Below are positions 42,101 through 51,291 of a stretch of DNA of 64,000 nucleotides, one piece after another. The notes beneath the pieces are model-generated. The model saw only the letters and a list, made by a program, of their open reading frames with translations, ran no database searches and was not told the origin of the DNA. Positions within the stretch are counted from its first letter, which is position 1; each line of letters begins with the position of its first letter. A program made the translations under genes and the position numbers. Origin of the DNA: Paraburkholderia sp. D15 (GTDB lineage Bacteria > Pseudomonadota > Gammaproteobacteria > Burkholderiales > Burkholderiaceae). The stretch lies in NCBI RefSeq assembly GCF_029910215.1, contig NZ_CP110395.1:1488001-1552000 (forward strand), read 5' to 3'.

Positions 42101-45100
42101 CCGCGCGGCGGACTGGCTGATCGACCTCGGGCCCGAGGGCGGCGACGGCGGCGGCCGGGTGTTGTGCGCGGGCACGCCCGAAGCGGTCAAGCAGTGCCCG
42201 GAGTCGCATACCGGCGAGGCGCTACTGCACTACGACCAGGCCATGGATGCGGCGGCCGAACCGGTGTCGCAAGGTCTGCCGTTGCAGAAGGCGCTGAGCG
42301 CGGCGCGCGCGCGCCGGGCGATCGAGGGCGAAGACGTGGTGCGCATCGTCAATGCGCGCGAGCACAACCTGAAAGCGCTGGACGTGGACATTCCGCACGG
42401 CAAGTTCAACGTGATTACCGGCGTGTCCGGTTCGGGCAAGTCCACGCTCGCGTTCGACATCCTGTTCCACGAAGGGCAGCGCCGTTATCTCGAGTCGTTG
42501 AACGCGTATGCGCGCTCCATCGTGCAACCGGCCGGGCGGCCCGAGGTCGACGCCGTGTACGGCATTCCGCCGACCGTCGCGATCGAGCAGCGGCTCTCGC
42601 GCGGCGGCCGCAAGAGTACCGTCGCGACCACGTCCGAGGTGTGGCACTTCCTGCGTCTGCTGTATGTGAAGCTCGGCTTGCAGCATTGCATTCACGACGG
42701 CACGCCGGTCACGTCGCAAAGCGTCGAGTCGATCGCCGCGCAACTGTTGCGCGATCACAAGGGGCAGCACGTCGGTTTCCTCGCGCCGCTGGTGGTGAAC
42801 CGCAAAGGCGTGTACACCGATCTCGCGAAATGGGCGAAGGCGCGCGGCAACACGCACCTGCGCGTGGACGGCGAATTCGTGCCGGTGGACCCGTGGCCGA
42901 AGCTCGACCGTTTCCGCGAACACACCATCGAATTGCCGGTGACCGACCTCGTCGTATCGGCGGATCATGAAGCCGAGTTGCGCGCGGCGCTCGACCAGAC
43001 GCTGGAGATCGGCAAGGGCGTAATGCATCTGCTGGCGCCGCTCGACGGTCTGCACGCCGCGCTCGGCGGCGGCAAGCCGACCGCGGCGCTCGGCGAAGTC
43101 AAGGTGTTGTCCACCAAGCGCGCGTGTCCGGTATGCGGCACCAGCTATCCGGAACTCGATCCGCGCATGTTCTCGTACAACAGCAAGCATGGCTGGTGTA
43201 CGACGTGCGTCGGCACCGGCCTGGCGTTGACGCGCGAACAGCGTGCCGCGTACGACGACACGATCGTCGTCGACGACAATCGCGGGCGCGAGCAGAGTTT
43301 GCCATCGGAAGAACAGGAGCCCGAAGGTCTCGTCGACGAGCCGTGTCACGATTGCGGCGGCACGCGTCTGAATCCGACCGCGCGCGCGGTGACGTTCGAC
43401 GCGCACGCGATCGTCGACGTCGCGCAATGGACCGTGTCCGATACGCGCGCGTGGATCGCCACGCTGGAAATGACCGGCCGCGACGCGGAAATCGCGCGTG
43501 ACGTGATCAGCGAAATCGGCAGCCGGCTGCAGTTTCTCGAAGAAGTCGGGCTCGGCTATCTGAGCCTGGATCGCGCGGCGCCGAGCCTCTCCGGTGGCGA
43601 AGCGCAACGTATCCGCCTGGCCGCGCAACTGGGCAGCAATTTGCAAGGCGTGTGCTACGTGCTGGACGAACCGACCATCGGTTTGCATCCGCGTGACAAC
43701 CAGATTTTGCTGAACGCGCTGCGCAAGCTGGGCGATAAGGGCAATACGCTGGTGGTCGTCGAGCATGACGAAGATACGATTCGGCGTGCCGACCATATCA
43801 TCGATATCGGCCCCGGCGCGGGTAAGCGCGGCGGGACGCTGGTCGCGCAGGGCAGTGTCGCCGATCTGTCCGCGCAACCCGATTCGCTGACGGGTCAGTT
43901 TCTCGCGAACCCGATCGTGCATCCGTTGCAGCCGCGTCGCGAAGTCGTCGCCGCGGGCAAACGCGCGGCGGCCGTGCCGGACAACTGGCTCACCGTGCAT
44001 CGCGCGAATCTGCACAATCTGCGCGACGTTACCGTGGGTATCCCATTGTCGCGGCTGGTCGCGATCACCGGCGTCAGCGGGTCCGGCAAGTCGACACTCG
44101 CGCGCGACGTGCTGATGACCAATCTGCTGGATGCGGTGGGGCGCTCGGTGCTGTCGTCGCCGGCCACGCGCCGGGCGCGCGCGGCGGCCGAGGACAAGCC
44201 GGCTGCGAACCGTCGTTCGAGCGTGCTGGCGCGGTCGGCGCCGCGCGCGCAATTGAACGTCACGCATGCGTGGCAAGGGTGCGAATCGATCACGGGTTGG
44301 GAGAGTATCGACCGTGTGCTCGAGGTCGATCAGACGCCGATCGGCAAGACGCCGCGTTCGTGTCCGGCCACGTATATCGGCGTGTGGGACGCGATCCGCA
44401 AACTGTTCGCCGGCACGCTCGAGGCGCGTGCGCGCGGCTATACGGCCTCGCGCTTCTCGTTCAATACCGGTGAGGGCCGCTGCCCCGCCTGCGAGGGGCA
44501 AGGCGTCCGCACGATCGGCATGAGCTTCCTGCCCGACGTGAAGGTGCCGTGCGACGTGTGCCACGGTCAGCGCTTCAATCCGGAGACGCTTGCGGTCACG
44601 TGGCGCGGCAAGAATATCGGCGACGTGCTGACCATGGAGATCGACGAGGCGGTCGAGTTCTTCGCGCCGATCTCGAACATCGCGCATCCGCTGCAATTGA
44701 TGAAAGATGTCGGGCTGGGTTATTTAACGCTGGGGCAGCCATCGCCCACGTTGTCGGGCGGCGAGGCACAGCGGATCAAGCTGGTCACGGAACTGAGCAA
44801 GGTGCGCGACGACATCACGCGGCGCGGTCAGAAGCCGCCGCATACGCTGTACGTGCTCGACGAACCGACGGTCGGTCTGCATATGGCGGACGTCGCGAAA
44901 CTGATTCGCGTGCTGCATCGTCTCGCGGATGGCGGCCATAGCGTCGTCGTTATCGAGCACGATCTGGATGTGATCGCCGAGGCGGACTGGATCATCGACC
45001 TGGGTCCGGAAGGCGGCGTCGGCGGCGGCGCGATCGTCGCGGCTACCGATCCCGAAGGGCTGGTTCGCGCCGCCGCGAGCCATACCGGCGCCGCGTTGCG

Positions 45101-45164
45101 GCCTGTGCTTGCGCGAACGCAGAACGGCGAGACGTCGGCGGTGGGCGAAGGCACGAACGGTTGA
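39117..45164 (+). CDS. uvrA: Double-length UvrA (two fused UvrA copies)
   Basis: 2015 aa, about twice the normal ~950, from a GTG at 39117; no nearer start is obvious. The first ~55 residues are a Gly/Ser/Lys-rich tail. Four ABC ATPase heads follow, with Walker A loops at ~82 (G-P-S-G-S-G-K-S-S), ~724, ~1102 and ~1652 (all G-V-S-G-S-G-K-S-T) and signatures at ~568, ~918, ~1491 and ~1880 (L-S-G-G-E-x-Q-R). Each half has the two CxxC zinc-finger sets. UvrA finds bulky DNA damage and loads UvrB; normal UvrA is a dimer, so this chain may form the dimer within one polypeptide. LexA control is predicted from the upstream box. Confidence 0.92.
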   Translation: MAHSFRRSDKLASNGINGKSGGKSGRKSESGGVSGKNGAGGAGGPDHATRANGIIRIRGARQHNLKNVDLDVRTGEMTVVTGPSGSGKSSLVFDTLYAEGQRRYVETFSAYARQFLDRMDRPQVDKVDGVPPAIAIDQTNPVRSSRSTVGTMTELNDHLKLLYARAAELFDRQTALQVRHDTPETIYAELQERIARHGEEPRLVVTFPVELPESASEQEVEQWLSASGYTRVQAQREVDSPTGRRKLLDVVADRFRLSSVDKARVVEAIEASLKRGGGRVNVYVLPASSSAADEAQGGSAAEPVIWRFSTGLHSPESDLRYADPQPALFSFNSAYGACEVCRGFGRVIGVDLGLVIPDARKTLSEGAIKPMQTPAWKECQDDLMRYAAKAGIRRGTPWGELTDAERDWVINGSPDWNGTWQTHWYGVKRFFDYLESKAYKMHIRVLLSKYRSYTPCETCGGARLKTESLLWRLGSKANADEVLPEGRRFMPRGVEWNRAQLEALPGLTVHDLMLLPIERIRRFFDEISLPSALLDDALKLLLAEVRTRLKYLCDVGLGYLTLDRQSRTLSGGEVQRINLTTALGTSLTKTLFVLDEPSIGLHPRDLNRIVEAMHRLRDAGNTLVVVEHDPSVMLAADRLIDMGPGPGERGGSIIYDGAPEAIRSSGTLTGEYLGGRRHVADAAHWARRPVDDTTPRIVLEGATEHNLRDVTVEIPLQRLVCVTGVSGSGKSTLLQDVLYPAMARHFGIATESPGAFRSLTGADQVTDVVFVDQSPIGKTARSNPASYVGAFDEIRKLFAKAPLAQQRGYGPGMFSFNSGDGRCPTCGGSGFEHIEMQFLSDVYLRCPDCDGRRYRAELLEVKIERGEPARALSIADVLELTVSEAAAYFAKDAEVLRVLQPIVDVGLEYVKLGQPVPTLSGGEAQRLKLAGFLAESAQAGSARSARQAVAKRLFMFDEPTTGLHFDDIAKLMRAFGKLLASGHSLIVIEHNLDVIRAADWLIDLGPEGGDGGGRVLCAGTPEAVKQCPESHTGEALLHYDQAMDAAAEPVSQGLPLQKALSAARARRAIEGEDVVRIVNAREHNLKALDVDIPHGKFNVITGVSGSGKSTLAFDILFHEGQRRYLESLNAYARSIVQPAGRPEVDAVYGIPPTVAIEQRLSRGGRKSTVATTSEVWHFLRLLYVKLGLQHCIHDGTPVTSQSVESIAAQLLRDHKGQHVGFLAPLVVNRKGVYTDLAKWAKARGNTHLRVDGEFVPVDPWPKLDRFREHTIELPVTDLVVSADHEAELRAALDQTLEIGKGVMHLLAPLDGLHAALGGGKPTAALGEVKVLSTKRACPVCGTSYPELDPRMFSYNSKHGWCTTCVGTGLALTREQRAAYDDTIVVDDNRGREQSLPSEEQEPEGLVDEPCHDCGGTRLNPTARAVTFDAHAIVDVAQWTVSDTRAWIATLEMTGRDAEIARDVISEIGSRLQFLEEVGLGYLSLDRAAPSLSGGEAQRIRLAAQLGSNLQGVCYVLDEPTIGLHPRDNQILLNALRKLGDKGNTLVVVEHDEDTIRRADHIIDIGPGAGKRGGTLVAQGSVADLSAQPDSLTGQFLANPIVHPLQPRREVVAAGKRAAAVPDNWLTVHRANLHNLRDVTVGIPLSRLVAITGVSGSGKSTLARDVLMTNLLDAVGRSVLSSPATRRARAAAEDKPAANRRSSVLARSAPRAQLNVTHAWQGCESITGWESIDRVLEVDQTPIGKTPRSCPATYIGVWDAIRKLFAGTLEARARGYTASRFSFNTGEGRCPACEGQGVRTIGMSFLPDVKVPCDVCHGQRFNPETLAVTWRGKNIGDVLTMEIDEAVEFFAPISNIAHPLQLMKDVGLGYLTLGQPSPTLSGGEAQRIKLVTELSKVRDDITRRGQKPPHTLYVLDEPTVGLHMADVAKLIRVLHRLADGGHSVVVIEHDLDVIAEADWIIDLGPEGGVGGGAIVAATDPEGLVRAAASHTGAALRPVLARTQNGETSAVGEGTNG

Positions 45165-46211
45165 GGCGGCGCGGGCGATTCAGGCGGTCGTGGCGATTGA
45201 TACCGCTGCAGAAGTTGTGGCGACAACGCTGACAAAGCAGAGCAGGGCGGTGCGATGGCAATGCGAATTGCCGTTGCACCGCTGCGCTTCAGTCCGCCAG
45301 CGCGAATCGCGAGTTGCGTCGGGAATGTCATCCGTCACAGGGCAAAAAACCAATACGCATCACGCAGCAAACGGATTATCTGTTCTGTCGGCTATATGTA
45401 ATAAATCCGTATAAATTTGTAATTTAATAGCGTGCGCAATTGAAAACTTTATTCGCGGTGTCGTAAATACCGCTAAAAGTTTTTTCAAACACGCTTTCCG
45501 TTCTGCTATCTTCTCGCCTTCGGTGGCGGCGTCGTTCCGTCGACCGGTCATCAATAGTCCTTGCTGTTCACGCATCACGACGGTTACTTTGTGATCGTCG
45601 AGAAAGCCAAGCCTGACGGGCGTTGCAGCCCGATGGCAAGGCGTCGCGAGAACCCTCGAAGGACACCTCAATGCCGCTTGCATGAGCTGCGGCATCGCTA
45701 TTGTCGGGCGTCGAAAGTCGCTTTTATATCCGTTCGACATACGCTAATTCTTTTAAAGCGGTGCAATTCCGGCATGAGTTAGAGTTACCTCTCTAAACTT
45801 AGTATGCTGACATCAAAAAAAGTTTGACCGCGCATTTTTTGTCCTGCTATCGTTCCCTCCCATGAAACGCATGTGACGTTGGCGCGGAAAATTCCTCGCG
45901 CCGCAGCGAACCTCGTTCGAGTCGTCGGATGCGTGGATGCGAAAAAGAAATCCGCGAGACAAATTTAATCTATTAGTACATCTACTTAGACTGGGCGAAG
46001 AATATCGCGGGACTCGTTACGTCCGTATCCCGTGACAGCTTGTGTATGCCGGATCTGAGCTGGAGAGCATGACAGTCGTTTTGTACTGCAAAGCGACTGC
46101 GCGTGCTATCGACCGGCTCGGCCGAAGTGAATGGAGAACGGTGCATGGTGGTCGCGGCACCCAGGCTCACTGCAGTTACAGCAATGGACGGTTCACGCCG
46201 GAGGAGTAAAG
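45165..46211. other. Long intergenic region before tonB
   Basis: 1047 bp. The stretch 45390-46000 is clearly AT-richer than the backbone. Open frames here are short and show no protein family. I see no classical Fur box, and no convincing terminator after uvrA. It probably contains the promoter of the tonB operon. Confidence 0.4.
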
Positions 46212-46919
46212 GTGGGTACGAAAGTTGAAGCACGATTTCCGGCAGCAGCGGCCCGCATGGAAAGGCCGGGGCGCCCGCGCGAGTTCGGGCGCAAGCAGCA
46301 GAATCCAGTACGCCGCTTCGGCGGCATCGCCGTCGTTCTGCTGCTGCACGTGGTGCTGATCTACGCACTCGTGAATGGCCTCGCCACCAAGGTCGTTCAG
46401 GTCATCCAGCATCCGATCGAAACCAAGATCATCGAGCCGGTGAAGCCGCCGCCGCCGCCTCCGCTGCCGACCGTGCAGTTGCCGCCGCCGAAGTTCGCGC
46501 CGCCGCCGCCGCCGTTCGTGCCGCCACCGGAAGTGCAGGTTCAGACGCCGCCGCAGCCGACCATCACGCATCAGGCCGCGCCGGTCGTTTCCGCGCCGGC
46601 AGTGGCTGCACCGACTCAGGCGCCGCCCGCGCCCAGCAAGCCGGTCAGCACCGAGGTCGGCGTGGTGTGCCCGAATTCGGATCAGATCCGCTCGTCGATC
46701 AAGTACCCGAAAGAAGCGCAGGAAAACAACGTAACGGGCGATGTGCTGGTCGAGTTCGTCGTGGACCCGCAAGGTCATATCACGAACGAGCGTGTCGCCA
46801 AGTCGTCGGATGATTCTTCACTCGATCGTGCAGCGTTCAACGCGGTCAAGCAGTTCACGTGCGTTTCCCAAGGCCAGGCTGTCCGTGTGCAAGTTCCGTT
46901 CTCGTTTAATCTGAACTGA
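46212..46919 (+). CDS. tonB: TonB energy-transducing protein
   Basis: 235 aa from a GTG at 46212, preceded by GGAGGAG with 6-bp spacing. There is one N-terminal membrane helix (V-V-L-L-L-H-V-V-L-I-Y-A-L-V), a proline-rich periplasmic stretch (P-P-P-P-P-P-L-P and so on), and the C-terminal TonB domain with Y-P-x-x-A-x-x-x-x-x-x-G-x-V-x-V-x-F (Y-P-K-E-A-Q-E-N-N-V-T-G-D-V-L-V-E-F) and A-A-F-N-A-V-K. A Cys pair (V-V-C-P and F-T-C-V) may form a disulphide. It should energise the receptor encoded at 51292. First gene of the exb operon. Confidence 0.92.
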   Translation: MGTKVEARFPAAAARMERPGRPREFGRKQQNPVRRFGGIAVVLLLHVVLIYALVNGLATKVVQVIQHPIETKIIEPVKPPPPPPLPTVQLPPPKFAPPPPPFVPPPEVQVQTPPQPTITHQAAPVVSAPAVAAPTQAPPAPSKPVSTEVGVVCPNSDQIRSSIKYPKEAQENNVTGDVLVEFVVDPQGHITNERVAKSSDDSSLDRAAFNAVKQFTCVSQGQAVRVQVPFSFNLN

Positions 46920-46995
46920 GTGCACAGGCTGTTCGGTACCGGTAGCGATTTATCAGTCTTGGTTTAGCAGTTGTACTAATGAACATGGAGCAGGC

Positions 46996-47925
46996 ATGAA
47001 GAAGCGTACTCTCGCCGCACTGGCGGCAACCCTGTTGTTCGCCGTAACCACGGTGGATACCTTTGTCGCACCGCATATGGCGCAGGCGCAGGCTAGCGAC
47101 GCCACCGCGTCGGCAGCCGCCACGGCTTCGGCGGCTCCCGCCACGGCGGCCACCGCCGCGCCGCAGACGGCCGGCTCGGCCACGGATGAAGCCGTGCCGC
47201 CGCCGCAACCGGCCGCGAACGAAACCGTCAACAACCCCTACGGCCTCGGTGCGTTGTGGAAGAACGGCGACTTCGTCGCGCGCTTCGTGCTGATCCTGCT
47301 GGTGCTGATGTCGATGGGCAGCTGGTACATCATGATCACCAAGTTCTTCGAGCAGTTCCGTGCGAACCGCCGTGCGAAGAGCGCCGACGAGCAACTGTGG
47401 ACGGCGCCGTCGCTGGTCGAAGGCACGAAGCTGCTCGACGAAGCGTCGCCGTTCCGCTTCATCGCCGAGACGGCGATCGAGGCCGGCGAACATCACGACG
47501 AAGCGCTGCTCGAAGCCGTCGATCGCAATACGTGGATCGACAACTCGGTGGAGCGCGCGATCACCAACGTATCGAACCGTCTGCAGGACGGCCTGGCCTT
47601 CCTCGGCACGGTCGGCTCGACTGCACCGTTCGTCGGTCTGTTCGGCACGGTGTGGGGTATCTATCACGCGCTGACCGCAATCGGTATCGCTGGTCAAGCA
47701 TCGATCGACAAGGTCGCGGGTCCGGTGGGCGAGGCGCTGATCATGACCGCGATCGGTCTGGCGGTCGCGGTGCCGGCGGTGCTCGGCTACAACTTCCTGG
47801 TCCGCCGCAACAAGTCGGTGATGGAGCGGGTGCGTGCGTTCGGCGCCCAACTGCATACCGTGTTGCTGGCCGGCAGCCGTCGTTCGGCGCGTGCCGCATC
47901 GCGTGAAACGTCGCTGGCCCAATAA
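46996..47925 (+). CDS. exbB: ExbB proton-channel protein
   Basis: 309 aa; ATG with ATGGAGCAGG before it. It has a signal-like N-terminus and an Ala/Thr-rich periplasmic extension (~residues 35-85), then three membrane helices with the MotA/TolQ/ExbB core (G-L-F-G-T-V-W-G-I-Y-H-A-L and E-A-L-I-M-T-A-I-G-L-A-V-A-V-P-A-V). It forms the pentameric channel of the TonB energiser in the inner membrane, with the ExbD proteins of the next two genes. Confidence 0.92.
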   Translation: MKKRTLAALAATLLFAVTTVDTFVAPHMAQAQASDATASAAATASAAPATAATAAPQTAGSATDEAVPPPQPAANETVNNPYGLGALWKNGDFVARFVLILLVLMSMGSWYIMITKFFEQFRANRRAKSADEQLWTAPSLVEGTKLLDEASPFRFIAETAIEAGEHHDEALLEAVDRNTWIDNSVERAITNVSNRLQDGLAFLGTVGSTAPFVGLFGTVWGIYHALTAIGIAGQASIDKVAGPVGEALIMTAIGLAVAVPAVLGYNFLVRRNKSVMERVRAFGAQLHTVLLAGSRRSARAASRETSLAQ

Positions 47926-47937
47926 GCGGAGTCCGTC

Positions 47938-48360
47938 ATGGCAATGAGCGTCGGGCAGGAAGACAACGACGAGGTGATCTCCACGATCAACACCACGCCG
48001 CTCGTGGACGTGATGCTGGTGCTGCTGATCATCTTCCTGATCACGATTCCGGTGGTCACGCACACGGTGCCGGTGCAGTTGCCGAAGGAGACGATCCAGC
48101 CGTTGCAGACCACGCCGAAGAGCATCGTCATCGCAATCAACAAGGATGGCGATCTGTTCTGGAACGAGAAGCAGGTCGATGCGCCGACGTTGCTGGCACG
48201 CCTGAAGACCGTGTCGGTGCAGACGCCGCAGCCGGAAGTGCACGTGCGCGGCGATCAGATGACGCGGTATGAGTTTATCGGCCGGGTCATCACGCAATGC
48301 GAGCGTGCGGGGATTGCGAAAGTTTCGTTCATCACGGAGCCGCCGGCGCGCGGCGAGTGA
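47938..48360 (+). CDS. exbD: ExbD family protein (first copy)
   Basis: 140 aa, 12 bp after exbB. One N-terminal membrane helix carries the key Asp in N-T-T-P-L-V-D-V-M-L-V-L-L-I-I, then a periplasmic domain with the ExbD/TolR pattern. It is part of the ExbB-ExbD proton channel. It is followed by a second ExbD, as in Xanthomonas and other beta/gamma-proteobacteria. Confidence 0.92.
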   Translation: MAMSVGQEDNDEVISTINTTPLVDVMLVLLIIFLITIPVVTHTVPVQLPKETIQPLQTTPKSIVIAINKDGDLFWNEKQVDAPTLLARLKTVSVQTPQPEVHVRGDQMTRYEFIGRVITQCERAGIAKVSFITEPPARGE

Positions 48361-48378
48361 GATCGACAGGAGTCAAGA

Positions 48379-48804
48379 ATGGGAATGAACGTATCCTCGG
48401 GCGGCGGCGAGCCGGACGTGATGGTCGACATCAACACCACGCCGTTGATCGACGTGATGCTGGTGCTGCTCATCATGCTGATCATCACGATCCCGATCCA
48501 GACGCACGCGATCAAGATGAATCTGCCGGTCGGCAATCCGCCGCCGCCGATCACGCAGCCGGAAGTCGTCCAGATCGACATCGATTTCGACGGCACCACC
48601 ACCTGGAACGGGCAACCGGTTCCGGATCGCGCCGCGCTCGAATCGCGGCTCGCGCAGGTCGCGGCCGAGCCGGTGCAGGCGGAAATTCATCTGCGGCCCA
48701 ACAAGCTGGTGCCGTACAAGGACGTCGCGGCTGTGATGGCGTCCGCGCAACGACTGGGCGCGACCAAGATCGGCCTGATCGGCAATGAGCAGTACATGCA
48801 ATAG
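48379..48804 (+). CDS. ExbD family protein (second copy)
   Basis: 141 aa, 18 bp after the first ExbD with AGGAGT upstream. It has the same fold and the same Asp-containing helix, D-I-N-T-T-P-L-I-D-V-M-L-V-L-L-I-M. It differs in the periplasmic half (P-P-P-P-I-T-Q-P-E-V-V-Q-I-D-I-D). Two ExbD types may form a mixed channel or tune it for different TonB receptors. Confidence 0.9.
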   Translation: MGMNVSSGGGEPDVMVDINTTPLIDVMLVLLIMLIITIPIQTHAIKMNLPVGNPPPPITQPEVVQIDIDFDGTTTWNGQPVPDRAALESRLAQVAAEPVQAEIHLRPNKLVPYKDVAAVMASAQRLGATKIGLIGNEQYMQ

Positions 48805-48813
48805 GAAAGGGCA

Positions 48814-50019
48814 ATGCTAACGATCCATCAACGGTTCAGGCGCGCCGTCATCACGGCCGCGGTCGGCGGGTTCACCACGCTCGCGTTGCTGCCCACCGCC
48901 GCGCACGCGGCCGATACGTTGCGGCCGGATGTCGCGAAGCCGCTGAACGCCGCGCAGGATCTGTACCGCGCGCACAAGTACAAGGACGCGTTGACGAAGA
49001 TCGATCAGGCCGCGGCCGTGCCCGGCAAGACGCCGTACGAAAGCACGATGATCGAGGAGATGCGCGGCGCGGCTGCCGCGGCCGCCGGCGAATCCGGCGT
49101 CGCCGCCCAGGCGTACGAAACCTTGCTGAGCTCCGGCAAGCTGAGCGGCGCGGACGAGCAGCGCACCAGCGCGGCGCTTGCGGGCATCTACTTCCAGGAA
49201 AAGAACTACGCGCAGGCGGCCAAGGTCGCGCAGCGCTATCTGAAGGCGGGCGGCGGCGATCCCGACATGCGCACGCTACTGGTTCAGTCTTACTACCTGT
49301 CGAACGATTGCGCGAGCGTGGTGGGTTTGCTGAAGCCCGCCGTCGACGCACAGGTGCGCGCCGGCCACGCACCGGATGAATCGCAACTGCAATTGCTGGG
49401 CACGTGCGCGCAGCGCGTGAAGGACGACGCGACGTATCGCGGCGCGCTTGAAAAGCTGGTGGCGTATCACCCGAAACAGTCCTACTGGGACGATCTGTTC
49501 TCGGCGATCCGCAACAAGCCGGGTTATTCGTCGGCGCTCGACATCGATACGTATCGTCTGCGGCGCGCCACCGGTTCGCTGAGCAGCGCGGACGACTACA
49601 TGGAGATGACGCAACTCGCGATCGTTGCGGGCACAACCGCCGAGGGCAAGCAGGTCATCGATCAGGGTTTCTCGTCGGGTGTGTTGGGACATGACGCGCA
49701 GGCCGACCGAGAGAAACGCCTTCAGGCGCTCGCGGCGAAACGCGCGCAGGCGCCGGCCGATCCGGCCAATCCCGTGCCGCCCGTCAACGCCGGCTTCAAT
49801 CAGGTGTTCGCGGGCCAGGCGAAGCAAGGTCTGGCGGCCATGGATGCGGCCATCGCGAAGGGCGGTCTCGATCATCCGGACCAGGCGCAACTGCATCTTG
49901 GCGAAGCCTATTACATCGCCGGCGACAAGACCCGCGCGGTGCAAACCTTCCGCGCGGTGAAGGGCACCGACGGTTCAGCGGACCTCGCGCGTTTGTGGGT
50001 ACTGGTGGCGTCGAAGTAA
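48814..50019 (+). CDS. Periplasmic TPR protein of the tonB-exb operon
   Basis: 401 aa, starting 9 bp after the second exbD with AGGAAAGGG upstream. A signal peptide (cleavage near A-A-H-A-A-D) is followed by TPR-like helical repeats (L-Y-R-A-H-K-Y-K-D-A-L, Q-A-Y-E-T-L-L, I-Y-F-Q-E-K-N-Y-A-Q-A-A-K). No enzymatic motif. Its place in the operon suggests a scaffold for the TonB machinery, like the TPR/Ttp proteins of other exb systems; that is inference. Confidence 0.75.
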   Translation: MLTIHQRFRRAVITAAVGGFTTLALLPTAAHAADTLRPDVAKPLNAAQDLYRAHKYKDALTKIDQAAAVPGKTPYESTMIEEMRGAAAAAAGESGVAAQAYETLLSSGKLSGADEQRTSAALAGIYFQEKNYAQAAKVAQRYLKAGGGDPDMRTLLVQSYYLSNDCASVVGLLKPAVDAQVRAGHAPDESQLQLLGTCAQRVKDDATYRGALEKLVAYHPKQSYWDDLFSAIRNKPGYSSALDIDTYRLRRATGSLSSADDYMEMTQLAIVAGTTAEGKQVIDQGFSSGVLGHDAQADREKRLQALAAKRAQAPADPANPVPPVNAGFNQVFAGQAKQGLAAMDAAIAKGGLDHPDQAQLHLGEAYYIAGDKTRAVQTFRAVKGTDGSADLARLWVLVASK

Positions 50020-50335
50020 CGAACGTGTAGCGGGCCGGTTCGAACGGGCGCTGCGCGCTCGATCGAACCCGGTCGTAACGAGGCGCGAAAAACGCACTCG
50101 CTGGTTAGTGCTCAGGTACTCGCTGCTGCCTGAACATGGTTGGGCGCGCAACGATCGCGCAACGATCGTGCGAATCGCGAAGAGCGTGGATGTCCCGGTC
50201 ATACCCATCCGGTCGACTGATCCATGGCGGCATCTCATCACGCTTATCCAGCGTGTTTAAACGGAGGGTGTTGCAAACGATGAAACATAATTAGCTTTTA
50301 TCAAACTATTTTTGACTACGGGATTCTGTCTTGCT
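50020..50335. other. Intergenic region before the XRE-cupin gene
   Basis: 316 bp, no gene. Contains an 11-bp tandem duplication GCGCAACGATC (50146-50156 and 50157-50167) and an imperfect inverted repeat around 50034-50075 that may end the tonB operon. Confidence 0.4.
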
Positions 50336-50911
50336 ATGGTTTTGCCACTCGATAACAAGGCACAGGTAGCAGTCTCAATAGGCAGCAAAATCCGCGCGCT
50401 TCGCCAACGGCTCAAGCGCACGCTGGACGAAGTGGCAACGACCGCGGGGATATCCAAACCCTTTCTGTCGCAGGTGGAGCGGGGTCATGCAACCCCGTCG
50501 ATTACATCGCTGGTCGGTATCGCGCGAGCGTTGGGCGTCACGGTGCAGTACTTCGTCGATACGCCGACGGAAGACCGTTCGGTACGGCGAGGCAGCGAAT
50601 TGAAGTACTTCGGCTTCGACGGAAGCGCGAATCTTTTTGGACGGCTGACGAACCTGTCGGTCGGCAGCAAGCTGGAAGTCATTCTCGTCAGAATGCCGGT
50701 GGGGCAGAACCCGTCGGAGGTCACGACGCACGCGGGTGAAGAGTTTCTGTATGTGATGAGCGGCGAAATCGCCCTCACGCTGGAGGGTAAGACCTTCGTA
50801 TTGCAGGCCGGTGACACCGCGCATTACGAGTCCACCGTGCCGCATGCGTGGGCTAATACCGCCGGAGAAGAAGCGGTGATCGTCTGGGTGGGGACGCCGC
50901 GATTGTTCTAG
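50336..50911 (+). CDS. XRE-type regulator with cupin sensor domain
   Basis: 191 aa from the ATG at 50336 (a TTG at 50312 is possible). The N-terminal helix-turn-helix has T-L-D-E-V-A-T-T-A-G-I-S-K-P-F-L-S-Q-V-E and S-I-T-S-L-V-G-I-A-R-A-L-G-V. Residues ~110-190 are a cupin (V-T-T-H-A-G-E-E-F-L-Y-V-M-S-G-E, then H-Y-E-S-T-V-P-H-A-W-A-N). Such proteins usually sense a small ligand and control the neighbouring gene. Here that is the TonB receptor and peptide transporter operon. Confidence 0.88.
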   Translation: MVLPLDNKAQVAVSIGSKIRALRQRLKRTLDEVATTAGISKPFLSQVERGHATPSITSLVGIARALGVTVQYFVDTPTEDRSVRRGSELKYFGFDGSANLFGRLTNLSVGSKLEVILVRMPVGQNPSEVTTHAGEEFLYVMSGEIALTLEGKTFVLQAGDTAHYESTVPHAWANTAGEEAVIVWVGTPRLF

Positions 50912-51291
50912 TGCCGTAGTCCACGTTTTGTCGAAAACCTGGTTTATTTATATCTGTAAGCATGCCTTAAGGTGTCGTGGCTGGATCGACCGTCTGGAAT
51001 CGCCCGTCGCCCCACATACGTTGTATTGAACAAGAGCTTGAATAAATTAGAAAGCGCTGCGCATTTCGTTTGTAATAAATAAGTAGTCCGACATTGAGCA
51101 TTTGAAGTGCTCCGTGTGTCCGGCTGTTTTTTCATTCCGGCAGATCGAATGCCGGTTCGAAAGGACGGCAATGGGCATGGGGCGGCTTTAACGGAGCGCG
51201 GCGCAATGATCGCCGTATATCGAGTGGAGAGGTTCATAAGACCTCGCCTCACATACAGCTGTGGCCTTACTGACGAGCGAGAAGGGGAAAA
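50912..51291. other. Promoter region of the TonB receptor
   Basis: 380 bp, no gene. AT-rich from 50930 to 51085. I find no classical Fur box. A purine-rich AAGGGGAA ribosome site lies just before the 51292 start. Confidence 0.4.

Noticed and set aside
39981..44696. Long minus-strand frames (742 and 824 codons) opposite uvrA
   Set aside because: Arg/His/Ala-rich shadow translations of a gene with four clear ATPase motif sets on the plus strand.
39117..45164. Two separate uvrA genes joined by an assembly error
   Set aside because: The frame is continuous, the junction region (about residues 1020-1090) has normal codon use, and the halves are too diverged for a collapsed repeat.
45360..45740. 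126-codon minus-strand frame in the gap before tonB
   Set aside because: No family resemblance, no ribosome site, odd composition; AT-rich intergenic DNA gives such frames by chance.
45165..46211. Fur box before tonB
   Set aside because: No stretch fits the 19-bp consensus well enough by eye.
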